A DNA stretch of 64,000 bases from Ptychodera flava (lineage: Eukaryota; Hemichordata; Enteropneusta; Ptychoderidae). The DNA is taken from NCBI RefSeq assembly GCF_041260155.1, contig NC_091943.1:14315283-14379282 (forward strand), written 5' to 3'. Of the stretch, positions 1-11,379 are shown one piece after another. Numbering within the stretch: the stretch's first letter is position 1; every line of letters begins with the position of its first letter. The position numbers and the translations under genes were made by a program. The notes under the pieces were generated by a model, which saw only the letters and a program-made list of their open reading frames with translations, did no database searches and was not told the origin of the DNA.

Positions 1-248
1 TCACCCCTTAATATCTTTCACAGCTGATATATCTTAGTGTGATCAACATTTGTAGCAAATTTCATCAAATTGTGTGCAGTCGTTCTCAATATATATCCGT
101 TTTTTTCTAAAATCATTAATTATGCAAATGAGCAAAAAGTAAGCAAGCCACACCCACCAAAAACTAATCAGTTCTTGCCATTTGCAAACTGAATCTATGT
201 ACCAGATTCGATTCTGATCTGATGAGCCGTTTTTGAGATATTGAGCAC

Positions 249-286
<38 letters not shown>

Positions 287-345
287 GGACGGACAGACAG
301 ACAGACAGACAGACATCGCTGCGACATATGCTCAAGTGTGTCAAC
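1..345. repeat. Microsatellite-tailed repeat element, cut by window edge
   Basis: Unique-looking body, then GAGCCGTTTTTGAGATATTG and a (CAGA)n tract with GACGGACG interruptions (about 248-315), then a short tail with TGCTCA...TGAGCA inverted pieces. Same architecture as the tandem-monomer elements at 10-14 kb and 45 kb. The left end lies outside the window. Confidence 0.6.
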
Positions 346-520
346 ACGTGAGCAAAAAAATGCTTGGCAACCCTAACATCAAAATTCTTTGACTCTCTAG
401 AACACATTTGTTATTGTACTCTACAATATGCAACATTTCTTTCAAATGGGATCAAAATCCTAAATATTTATAATGGTGTATCACTTAACATCGAACTCAG
501 TTTAAGTTTGAACCCATCTA

Positions 521-1088
521 AGGGACCGTTCAGTTTTTACGGCCGGGGGGGGCGGCAAAATCCAGGGAGGGGGTCATCATAATTTTGGAATCCGCGAAGG
601 GGGGGGGGGGTCATCACTTTTTCACATGTAGGAAAGGGGGGGTCACCACATTTTCAAAAACATAATACCTACAATAAAGTTCACTTTTATGCCATGGCCA
701 TGATCGACCCTCTTTACCGGCGGGCTGCCTTCGGAGGCCCACTACAATAATTATACTTTATGTATTACCCATGACCCTCTTAACGGGCAGACGCCTTTGG
801 CAGCCCACTCCAATGTTCATGTGACAGATAATTATACTTTTGTTCAGATTTACAGGTGAATAACTTCAGAGAATGAAATCATGCAACAAATCATGTTTAT
901 CTCCCAGAATATTTCTTAACACTGAAACTGCTTTTTGACGGGACGGATACTTATGAAAATTAAGTGACCCCCCCCCCTCTGAGCAGTTTGAAAAATACAT
1001 GATCCCCTTTGCAGTTTTCAAATTTGAGCTGAACCCCCCCCCTGGATTTTGCCGGCCCATCCCTGGCCATAATAACTGAACGCTCCCT
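521..1088. mobile_element. Non-autonomous TIR element with G-rich ends, copy 1
   Basis: The left end AGGGACCGTTCAGTTTTTAC and the right end (inverted) AGGGAGCGTTCAGTTATTAT match for over 40 bp into a GGCCNGGGG/GGCAAAATCC block. Inside are runs of G or C and a duplicated GACCCTCTT/GGCAGCCCAC segment. No coding capacity. The family resembles a MITE; superfamily and target-site duplication are unclear. Confidence 0.8.
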
Positions 1089-1129
1089 TGGAACAGCCCG
1101 CGAAGGAATTCTTTTAGTTAAAAAATACA

Positions 1130-1625
1130 GCCTTCAATATTGTGAATATTGTTGAGGGTAGCACACTGTAGATCAACTTTTTTAGTATGACATTAGCTTT
1201 CGGAGACAACAGTCTCCTTCATCAGATGTACTTGCAGAATGGACAAAGAAGCAAAAGGCCAAATGCATCGTGGGTAATGGACAATGCCTAAAGGAGGTGT
1301 CAATGTGAAACAAAGAGTTTGAGCAAAGGTGTAAAAACACTGTTGAATGAGGACAATGGTTGGAACAACTGGGGCAAAATACAGCCAACATAGTTATTTG
1401 TAATGTTTTAAAAATCCGTCATCTCGATTGAGTCCTTCTTTGACACAGTCGAAATATTGTATGATTTGAGTTCTTCAGTCTCTCTGCGGATGGTGCTTTT
1501 ACTACGAATCTTTCTAAGTACAGCCACATGGAAATCATTGATAGAATGTCCGGCCAGGTTAAAGTGTTCGGCAACAGGTTTATATGTTTTGAAGCCTTCA
1601 ATATTGTCACAGTTTCATTCCAGTG
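1130..1625 (-). mobile_element. Penelope-like element 3' end (GIY-YIG C-terminus plus 3' UTR), broken
   Basis: On the minus strand, shifted frames read KPVAEHFNLAGHSINDFHVA, KIRSKSTIRRETEEL and SIEMTDF, the usual end of a GIY-YIG domain as carried by Penelope-like retroelements, followed by a stop and a 3' UTR. A 95-bp mini-element and a 1.5-kb TIR element interrupt it upstream. Only the 3' part is present. Confidence 0.65.
1175..1240 (-). ncRNA. Hammerhead-ribozyme-like core in the Penelope 3' region
   Basis: Minus strand reads CTGATGA, one extra A, a perfect 6-bp hairpin GGAGAC-TGTT-GTCTCC, then GAAA and GCTAATGTC. Flanks AGTA and TACT could close stem I. Penelope-like elements are known to carry hammerhead motifs. 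The extra A and a weak stem III suggest a variant or decayed form. Predicted from sequence only. Confidence 0.4.
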
Positions 1626-1643
1626 TTCAGCAGCGTCAAGTGG

Positions 1644-1738
1644 TAGCCCTGCGTACGATGGTGTGTGTTCCCGGCGCTATACGGCCTCCCATCCATGTAA
1701 CGAATGGAACACGCAGCGTCGTACGCTGGGCCGGCTAC
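1644..1738. mobile_element. 95-bp mini-element flanked by an 11-bp direct repeat
   Basis: GCGTCAAGTGG occurs directly on both sides (1,633-1,643 and 1,739-1,749). The insert begins TAGCC..GCGTACGA and ends in the inverse of the same motif (TCGTACGC..GGCTA). It is GC-rich compared with its surroundings and sits in the Penelope-like remnant. Confidence 0.6.
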
Positions 1739-1770
1739 GCGTCAAGTGGCGAATTGAATCACCGCACTTT

Positions 1771-3285
1771 AGGGACCGTTCAGTTTTTACGGCCTGGGGG
1801 GGGGCCGCAAAATCTTGTCGCCGGTGTTCAAAAAAATATAGACCCCCCCCCCCTGCATTTTTCGCGAAAAAATGATGACCCCCTTTGTCAGACGAAAAAA
1901 TTTGATGACCCCACTGAAAAATAACCCAAACCCATATGTCAAATTTACCCGCACGGTTTGGATTTGAAGTCCGGCACACGGCGCATTTTATTCATGTAGC
2001 AGAGATGCCAGTGCACAAACTTCTAAGCCACATTCATGCAAACGTATGTTCATTAGGACGACTGTAAGGCAATTTTGAACTTCTTTTCCATAGACAACTT
2101 ATGTCCATGGACATTGTATAAAGTAAAATGGAGTGGTTTGCCAAAGGCAGCCCTCCGGTAAAGAGGGTCATGGGCCATTACGTAAAGTCCACTTTATTCT
2201 AGTGGGCAACCAAAGGTGGCCCGCTGGTAAAAAGAGGGTCGATCATGGCCATTGCACGAAGTAAACTTTACTGAACAGTACATGTACAGTGAATCTACAT
2301 TTTGGTATAATTCCAAAATCCAATTTCTGGCGAACACATCTATTTGTTACCACCCTAATCTAATCAAGTACATTGATATCAATAATCGAGAGTACATAAA
2401 TACATGGGTTTACCTATTTTTGTATTGAAAAAAATTATTCATACTTTCCTCATAGACTCCCATGTATAGTGGATGAACATTTTCAGTGAAATTCCATAAT
2501 CAGATTTCTTGTACACATAATATGCACCTTTAACCATCATATTCTAAATAATCAAGTACAATTATGTTAATTATTGAACGTCTGTATATGCACAAGTACA
2601 CCAAGTTTTTCATTGGAAAAAAAATTATGCACAATTTTATCATTGACTCCCATGTATAGTGGATGAACATTTTTGGTGAAATTCTAATAAGGTCAAACTT
2701 TTTGTCCACATGCCAGTTGTTACAACCCTATTTCATTTAAGTACATTTATGTAAATTATCAAATATCTATAAATGCATAGATATAGTTTTGCATTGAGAA
2801 AGTATTACATAGATTCCTCATACATGTATGAGAAAATATATGTATACCATGTATAGTGAATCAACATTATCAACAGCTGATTTTTAATTAAATCCAAATA
2901 TCAAAATATGTACACACACGCTTGCACAAAAATATTGTGATCCATCAGTAATTTCTGTCCAACCCTTTGAGGGGTAATTTCAAAATTATAGCAAGTCCGA
3001 ATGGGAAATCTGAGCATTAACACCTTTTGAGTTTGAAAGGAAGGTCATTTGAAAAAATCTAAGCTCTTTTGTGGGGGGATTCTATCGCTCCATACCCTGA
3101 GGCGTTTGTGTGTGCAGCTAATTTACTCAAGCAATGTGGGGGGGGGGGGGTTCATGAAATTTTTGTCATCTTGAAAGGGGGTCATCAATTTTTTGGTGCA
3201 ATGGGTAGGGGGGTTCACTTATTTTGACTGATGCGCAGGAAGAATTTGCCGGCCCACCCCCGGCCATAATAACTGAACGCTCCCT
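1771..3285. mobile_element. Non-autonomous TIR element with G-rich ends, copy 2 (long form)
   Basis: Same termini as the copy at 521-1,088 (AGGGACCGTTCAG... and ...CTGAACGCTCCCT) and the same interior GGCAGCCC/AGAGGGTC segment, but reversed in orientation. It is longer because it holds four diverged copies of a unit about 180-197 bp long, marked by CATGTATAGTGGATGAACAT at about 2,281, 2,461, 2,651 and 2,848. Non-coding. Confidence 0.8.
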
Positions 3286-6230
3286 AAAAGTCGCCATGCA
3301 TAACTTATAAGATCGTCATATTCTTGGTACGTATACAACGCTAAAACGTCGGAATTATCCAAATAGAAGTAGGCCGTCATGCATGTAAGGAAATGTCGAG
3401 TGTCCCGCATGGCTAAACAATTCGAAATAATTGCAGCACTAAGTGGACAAGACTGTACCTGCGCACATAGAGCACATGTCATCTATGTGTGTCCATACTG
3501 TATGCCGATGTCTGTGGCATCAGTACAATATTATCCAGAAATGCTGATCATATTCAATCCAATTTAATGGTCAGTTAATATCTTAAGCTGCAAAGACTGG
3601 TTTCCATGGGCGTGGCGTGCATAAGAATAAGGTCGTAAACGAAATAATGGAAACGCGTAGCCATGAAATAAAAGAATAGCCAGGAAAACCAAATTAAAAA
3701 AGAAATCATGTCCCTCACTTCTGTGTCTGTTTGCCGCTGACTGTGTAAATTGGACATCAGACAAGGGAAGGTGTGCTTTCAAAGAATACAGGGAGGGCTA
3801 TGATAAAATTGTAACGTTTTCACAGTAACTTTAAAATGTGATATACTTGAATATTTAATTTCATGATGGCGTTGCAAGTTTCTTCTTTAGAGTTGATTGC
3901 AACACCTTGTAAAGGTTTCATATGCTCTGCAGATACATTTTGTTAATGTCTAGGTGTAAATAGACACTGAAAGTCACTTACTTCCCTTGTCTGACACAAT
4001 GGAATACATGAAGTTATTGCGCAATTAAGCCAGGTCCATTCATGAAAATATTAATATGTTCGTGGCAGTTAAACGTGACCGATAACCAATAAATTTTTCT
4101 AAGCTTCATCATTCGGGCAAAATATTGTATAGAGCTGTTATAAAAATATTTTTATTTGATAAAGGGCTACCTTGTTTACACTGTATAATTTGGGCCACTA
4201 TGATGTATTACAGCAAAGTATTTTCCCAATAGCATGTTCAACATCAAACTGAACCCGACTGTAATTGTGTACTGCCGCACCGCATAGCAAAGTTCAAGAT
4301 TCACAAACACAATAGCGTGCCGAAAAGGGCAGCAAACTTTTGACCGTCCGCGATTGTAACGCAGAGAAAATGGGACTTACTGAAAACAATACACGAAACA
4401 TTCATTTGTACATGATCTACGTAATTGTAATCTTGAAGTAACGTGTCAAAGTTAAAGTTAAGGTAAAGGGCGCCGAATGCGGACGCGCACACGCTTTAGA
4501 ACGTTTCTGCGCAGATTTAACTCAGGCCTGCCGCAAATTGGTTATTTTGTAGTGCATGTATTTAACATCACCTGTCGTTGTTGAAATTGCGCTTTTACCT
4601 AATTTTTTGACCCAGTCTCTTAGAAATACATGTGACCTATAACCTTGTCATATTTTGACCCCCTAGGAAGCTGGTTTTTATTCAATATTAGCGAAAAATT
4701 AACATTTCTCTCCCATTTACATGGCGCATACTACCCATTCACCTGGAGATATTGTAAAAAGTAGCGTGGTGACACCCTTTTATTAAAAGTGTAAACTAAA
4801 TGGTATTATATCAGGATTTTATTCGCCAAGTTTGGTCAAAATGACACCACTCAAAGCGACAGGAAGAAAGTTCGAAAATTATGTAGTGATATAATTTCGA
4901 TATCGTCATTTTGTAATCGATACTTATGTTAAAATTTCATTACAAACATCATGAAAACTATACATTCGATAGATATGGACCTTAAGTCTTGGTATTTATT
5001 AAAATTAACTCATTTGCTAAGCGTTTTATAATTGCTTTCTTTAGTTTAAGTGACTTATATCATTTTTATTTATTTCTAACGACGCCATTTTAACGTCCGT
5101 TTCCATGGAAACGAGCGTGGTGACCCCCATTTTTTATTTCATTTTTGCACTTGCACAACCTCCAAGAATATTTGTGCAAAGTTTCAAAAAAATGACACCA
5201 CAACCTAATTTTGACGTAATTCGTAGTACTTCACCTTAATTGACCCTTTGTTGCCATGCATTGGCGCATTGAATGGATATGAGGTAGCCATAACCTTATG
5301 TTATATCTGTAATCTCAAATAAGGTATAAGATACAAGTACATAAACTGATAAAATTGTATTACTTACAGCCATGCCAACGACGAAGATGATTGCCAGGTA
5401 CACAAAGATGACCACATGTCTATTGTCTCAATTTCAGAGCTTGCCATGATTGCACAACATAAACTTATTCGGAAATAATGATGTAGAAATTGCCAGCGTT
5501 TCGCATGCGTCAAGTCTCTGGGACTGAATGAATTGTGTGTGCCCAGTGGTATTGGACACAGCCTACAAAGGTTAAAATTTAACGTGGCTCATCTCTCAGT
5601 CTTTTGAGGTCACGACCTCGTAGATTTTGTCCCCTTGTTTAAAGGTCGTAATTTGAACGGAAGTCACATCACATCTGTCAATTTGGTAAATCCGTAACTG
5701 CGGCTTAGTGGTATTGCAAAGCAAACCATCAACTGTATATATGGTAGAGTTATTTTAAAGGACAGTTCTTTGGACCAGGTAACATCGTCAAATTGCAATG
5801 GGAACTTTCTGTTACGTTCACAGGTGAAGTAACCCCTTTGTGCCAATCAGGATCATCAGAAGAGCGGTAGCGTGGGCAGTTGGCACTAAATTTGGATGTA
5901 ATTGTTTTCTCTATTCATCTATCAGGTCATAGAGTGGGCACTGGAAAATTCCACTCTGCCTCAGTTTTATTTCATGCAAAACTATGGACAAAGTTGTAAC
6001 AGATTGACACCTTCGTCGGGGATAAAACCCACAGTAAATGCTTCAAGGAAGAAATATTCAAAGTTAACATTGTAATGATACTTTGAATTCCCTAAGCTCT
6101 ACAAAAGATATGGAATTCTGTCTTCTGTCACTAGTCAGGTGGCTTGGCAACAAAAACAGCAAGATCGTTACATGTATGACAAAAGTGCCAAATTTGCTAC
6201 AGAGGTTCCCATATATGTGTAGATCAAAAT
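3286..6230. other. No gene recognised
   Basis: AT-rich sequence with only short, unrelated open frames. GCGTGGTGACACCC-type phrases recur at about 4,763 and 5,115 with AAAATGACACCAC following each, so an old repeat is likely, but I could not define its ends. Confidence 0.5.
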
Positions 6231-6254
6231 TAGCTATTGCTCCAAAAATTTGGG

Positions 6255-6660
6255 CCAGCGGAAGGGCTTGATGACGTCATAAATTCAAAATGGCCGCCAT
6301 TATATTGCTTAAAAATGGTAAAATTATACGGTTTATTCAGCCAGCTTTCAATATTTTTATTAATAAACAGACGTAAAGATTCTCAATTATAATTGAAACA
6401 TGAAATTGATGCAAATCAATTATTATGATGACGTCATACAGCCAAAATGGCCGACCAAATTCAAAACGTCCGCTGTAACATTGTCTAAAAATGTTAAAAC
6501 CCTGTTAATTAAGCCTGTTTTCAGCATTTTATCGCCTGAACTGAAATTAATACCCCAATTACAGACAAAACATATAATTGATGCAAATTAATTATTGAGA
6601 TGACGTCATAAAAGCAAAATGGCAACCGAAAGTTACAAAATGGCCGATTTTGTAGTTCTT
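6255..6660. repeat. Tandem repeat, about 160 bp, each unit carrying TGACGTCAT
   Basis: ATGACGTCAT followed by ...CAAAATGG(C) occurs at about 6,271, 6,428 and 6,600 (spacing 157 and 172). The intervening sequence aligns: TTGCTTAAAAATG / TTGTCTAAAAATG, and ATTGATGCAAAT near each end. TGACGTCA is the CREB/ATF palindrome. Confidence 0.6.
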
Positions 6661-7099
6661 TATGCTTGGTACATTAGCCCATTTACGTGACAATATGATA
6701 GTTTTAAGGTAATGTACAATTGGTATTAATATTCCATAAACTCAAAATAAAACATAAATGTATCAAACTTAGCCAATAAGTTCAACACAAGTAACAAATC
6801 GAATCCATATAAAGGAAATGAATTCGAAGGTTTCACACACTGGTTCTACTTTTGTTTGTGATACGGTGTAGTGAATATTAATGTGGTTTCGTTATAAGGG
6901 AAACATGGTGAGAAACCAATGAATAGATAGTACTTTGACCCTGGTATGTGACCTTGGTCACAGAAAAAAGGTTTTATGTTGGTGATTCCTCCTAGCGGCG
7001 TTTTTGGCCAAAGTGGGGTCCCTTCTTCAGTCACTTGAATGGTCTTGTATTCCCACATGCTTAGTTTGATGGTCGCCATTGTTCATCAAAGAGAGATGC

Positions 7100-7900
7100 C
7101 GTGATCTGATTAATTGTTGCTCAGACCGTTCATGCATTTGTGCTCTACCTGTGTTTTAATTTTGCTTGAAGGAGGAGATCTTGTATGTTTTTCTTCCTTT
7201 ATACGTTATTATAGGTTGTTCGGAAAACCATGGCCAGCGTTTAATCGCCCTTCATTATTTTCCCGTTTCTTATTACATTGTTTGATTAGGCTGGTTTTGA
7301 TTAGGTTGTGCTGACAAGTTTTTTGTTGCATCATTACCCTTATCTTGTTGATTAAGGATGGCTGACGTTTTGTTACATTAACTTCTTTTGATACAAGCTA
7401 TGTCTTTCTTTTTATAATCTCGTTGTTGAAGTGTTTTCGTTGAGAACTTAACCTTTTTATGAAGTCCATATTGTTGTTGCGTATGCGAACATATCTGAGT
7501 AATTCACCTTTAATGAAGCACTTGAAGGTTGGTGGCAGATAAATATAGGCGGATGGTTTTGTGTGGGTTTTACAGTCGAGCAATCTCTCTCGATTGTGTC
7601 TCTGGCATTTGATAGACCACAAGGTCAAGGTATGAGATTTGTCGATAGAATGTTCAAGTATGAATTCCCAAGTTGAACGTAGGGTACAGGGTGTTGCACT
7701 CCTCGACAAATTTTCTGAATTTTATAAGTTTATGTTCTGTTTCTAAGTAAATCATGAAAATGTCATCTTTTAAACGTTTTCATAAGAAAATTTGACCGGA
7801 TTTGGGATTTAATATAACTTTCTCCGTTTCATGGTATGTGATATCAGCTATTTCTGGTGAGCCAGTGCTGCATCCGTAGATTTGTTTATATTTTTCTCAG
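7100..7900 (-). mobile_element. Penelope-like reverse transcriptase remnant, broken
   Basis: Minus-strand shifted frames give GSPEIADITYHEM, FKDDIFMIYLETEHKLIKF (the F/Y-x-DD catalytic region of reverse transcriptase), EECNTLYP, SYLDLVVY, then YLPPTFKCFIKGELLRYVRI, as in Penelope-like and related RTs, and lower down RKTYKISSFK, resembling the KNLRDLLVRAK block. Several stops and frame changes, so not functional. The longest frame is 103 codons (7,398-7,709). The exact family is uncertain. Confidence 0.6.
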
Positions 7901-8379
7901 TTGAATTAAAATATGTTGCGTTTCAGAATAACCGACAGTAAGGCTTTCATGTACGTTGTTGATGGGTTTTGTATGATATCAGTTTGCTGGTTTCAGAGTC
8001 AAACGCTACGATCGCTGCATTTATGGCTTCATGTTTGGCACATTTTCTGCATTGATACCACCTCTAATGTTACCAGAATAGAGTTTGCTTGTATTTTTAT
8101 TGATTCTAACTAACGGCGGGGTTGACCATTTGATGACCCCCATAGCGACACACGTTACCCCACCAACAGATAGCTGCGTTTCCACAGCTAGGTTAGCTAC
8201 GATAACAATGAAAGGGCAGAATATTTTTCCTCTTGTAATATGATGAACATAGGAGGGCTACTGACTTGTCAAAGCCAACCGGCTACACTTATGATTACTG
8301 AAAAGAGAAAGGTAGCATCCTTGTAATTAATGTTTACATATAATGCAAACGATGCTGAAATTTATCACCGGCATCTCTA

Positions 8380-8515
8380 AGAAGCTACATATTATCAGAT
8401 ACATATTATATGTGTATTATCCTTTTTATCACGTTGTATTTTTAATGTTGTTTGTCTGTGCCATTGCAAGTTTCCCATTTTTAGGGACAATAAAGTTTAA
8501 TAATAATAATTGAAT
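8380..8515 (+). mobile_element. LINE 3' tail with (TAA)n end
   Basis: Ends GGGACAATAAAGTTTAATAATAATAATTG. An AATAAAG followed by short tandem repeats is the usual 3' end of CR1/L2-type LINEs. No coding part is attached. Confidence 0.45.
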
Positions 8516-10160
8516 TTCAAAGGTGTGGAACAAAGCTCATGAAAGGATACAATGTTTAGACTGGCCCCACAATTTTGACATGCAAATTTCATCATTTGAA
8601 TGAAACTTAATGATGTCATCCCTGATAGAAACATAAACACAGTTGAAAGCTACTGGACAAACGGTTTCAGAGAAAAAGATTTTGAAGTAAATTGAGCAAA
8701 AGAATGACTAAACTATTAAGAATCAAAACACTTAAATATGCAAATTTTATGCTAATTTAGAGACAACCTTAAATGTCAGTGTTAGTAATTATAGTAAGAT
8801 GAAATATACGGTTAGTTTCTTTAATTTTCCACTCCATCAATTAAGAATTGTTTGAAAAGGTTGTTAATTTCTTTGAAATTTCATCTTGCAGTTCTTAGTA
8901 GAATCACTGAGAAAAAAAAATGCTTCTATTTCTAAAATCCTTGTTTGAAGTTCATTACTAATCAACATAATTTCTTCAGTCTCTTTCATTAATCTTTGTC
9001 TTCTGTTGTAATGTCTTTGCATTTAAAATGAATATGTTTCAACATCTCTTTTCCATGGCAATCACAGATACAATCATCATTTTCCCACCTTCTCTTTTCA
9101 TACCATACATCCAACCTATAAGACCTGGCTATACACTTTAATTGTGCATCACTGAAATCATTGACTTGATAAATCTTCACATAGAAGGTTGGTCATATTT
9201 TAACTCCATAATTTTCATCATTATCAAGGGCAATCTGTTAAATATCTATTTAAATTTGTCATTCCCAATCCTTAAAGTGATTAAAGACAAGGTTTATCCA
9301 TTGTGAGTCATCCATATCAAAGAGTCTCATATGTTGTTTAAGTTTCATGATATCAAGTCATAGTATTCTAACCAAAGTCACCAAATATTGCTTCTTTGCT
9401 GCATGTCTGCATGCTTTTAGCATGAATTTATCCACACAAGTATTGCATTCCTTTAATGGTTTTTTTGTCAGTTGTGCCAAGTACCAGTATTTCTCCACCA
9501 TGCTCTACTGCAGGATATACACTATGGTTCTAGAATGACAAACAGCAGTCAACTGTATCAGTGTTTGAATGATTGCCAAGAATTGTTATTAACATTATCA
9601 TTTTCTTAACACTACTGTTCTGATGGCTTTAAATTCAATGTTTTCACCAAAGTAAAAAAATAAGCCTGAATAACTTGCATTTGTAAATTTTCTCATCTTT
9701 TGTTGCTATGATGTAAAATTTGTTATAGAATTTAAAACTGATAAATTTCAGCATCGTTTGCATTATATGTAAACATTAATTACAAAACATGCATGTTCAT
9801 CATTACAAACAGAGTTCTATAGAATCAATGGCAAGTACGGGCAAGTCACTTGTAAATGTTGTTTATAACACATTACAACCTACATTGCTCAGTGAAAGTA
9901 CCACACATTTAATTTTTGCTAACATGAAATTTTCTGTCCATGCATCTCCTACAGTTGAAGTCTATAGTTTGGTGCAACTGTCACATAGAGTGTAAAAAAT
10001 GACTGTGATTTGTACAGTAGGATGTGATGAACAACTGATATAATATTATCATAATGCATTACTTATACTCACTCCAAATATGCAAGTACTTCAGACAAAA
10101 TTTGCAGAGGGCAAGAGATGGTTTGCGGATCATACATACATGACAATACAGACACTGGAT
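8516..10160. other. No gene recognised
   Basis: AT-rich, with short frames only. The segment ATGTTTACATATAATGCAAAC at about 8,330 recurs inverted near 9,760, so parts of this block may be an old insertion with inverted ends. I could not delimit it. Confidence 0.4.
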
Positions 10161-11270
10161 TTTCCATGTATTAGATAAGCTCCCATGAGAGCTAAATACT
10201 GAATATTGAACAAGCGACCTAACGGCCGATGACACATGTTGATGAAAAAGGTAGAAATCTTTGATAGCTCATTTCAGTGGCCAGAAAAAAGTGGCTAAAA
10301 TAGCTGCAAAAATACACAATTGAAGATTTCATCATAATTTGAATATATCACATTGGATCATCCCTAAGAACATGTCAACCAAAGCTATCTGACGAGTAGT
10401 TTTTTGAGAATGAAATTTTCTGACCAAAAATGGCAAAATTGCCCCCCAAAATAAAAATTGCAGATTTCACCATAATTTCAATATATCATATATTAAAATA
10501 ATCCCTTGGAACCTGTATACCAAATATCAAAGCTATCGACTTGCAGTTTTTGAGAAACAAATTTTTTGACCAAAAATGGCAAAAATTGCCCCCAAAATAC
10601 AAAATTACAGATTTCATCATAATTTCAAATTATCACATTTAGTTCATCTGTAGAAACCTGCATATCGAATTTCAAAGCTATCAGACCAGTACTTTTTAAG
10701 AAACACATTTTTTGACCAAAAATGGAAAAAATTGCCCCAAAATACAAAATTGCAGATTTCATCATTATGTCAATAAATATCATTAAGATCATCTGTAGGA
10801 ACCTGTATACCAAATTTCAAAGCTATCAGATGAGTAGTTTTGGAAATACACATTTTTTGACCAAAATGGCAAAAATTGCCCCAAAAAACAAAATTACAGA
10901 TATCATCAGAAATTCAATATATATTACTTAGTTCATCTATAGAAACCTGTATACCAAATTTCAAAGCTATCAGACCAGTACTTTTTGAGAAACACATTTT
11001 TTGACCAAAAATGGCAAAAATTGCCTTAAATTTGCATATTTCTGAGAGAAGATTTTTTTACCAAAAACAGCAAAAAATGCCCCAAAAATAGAAATATGCA
11101 AATTTCACCATGATTTGAAGTGAGGTCACCCAAAGTGAACTGCCTATAAAATTTCAAAGGAATCGGACTTGCGGTTTCAGAGGAGAAGGCAATTGTTGAC
11201 AGACGGCGTTTGACTACAACGGAAAATCAACCTATTTGATAAGCTCCGCATCGCCGACAGCGGAGCTAAC
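10160..11270. repeat. Tandem-monomer mobile element, about 145-bp units, hairpin ends
   Basis: The marker GACCAAAAATGG recurs at 10,422, 10,568, 10,714, 10,859 and 11,003 (spacing 144-146). Each unit also has ATACCAAATTTCAAAGCTAT. Both ends carry GATAAGCTC hairpins: AGCTC-CCATGA-GAGCT at the left, and AGCTCCGC paired with GCGGAGCT at the right. Non-coding. Comparable in design to pearl/HINE-type elements. Confidence 0.75.
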
Positions 11271-11379
11271 AATACCGTCAAGGACAGTGTGCTCACATTT
11301 GGTTTGAATTGGAACATCCAAGAAATATTTAAACCAGAAAAACAAGTCATGACAAAAGCAAATAAGGTCTGCAACTTAG

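Noticed and set aside
43-407. Cys/Leu/Ser/Val repeat frames (CLSVCLSV)
   Set aside because: Translation of the (CAGA)n microsatellite.
1457-1924. 155-codon plus-strand frame
   Set aside because: Lies antisense across the Penelope-like remnant and runs into the G-rich TIR element and a 95-bp mini-element; no family resemblance.
8989-9180. 63-codon minus frame with CDCHG...HIHFKC, like a zinc-binding end of a LINE
   Set aside because: Spacing does not fit a known knuckle and no reverse transcriptase sequence adjoins it.
10400-11020. Regularly spaced repeats suggesting a CRISPR array
   Set aside because: Units of 145 bp are similar along their whole length, so there are no unique spacers.
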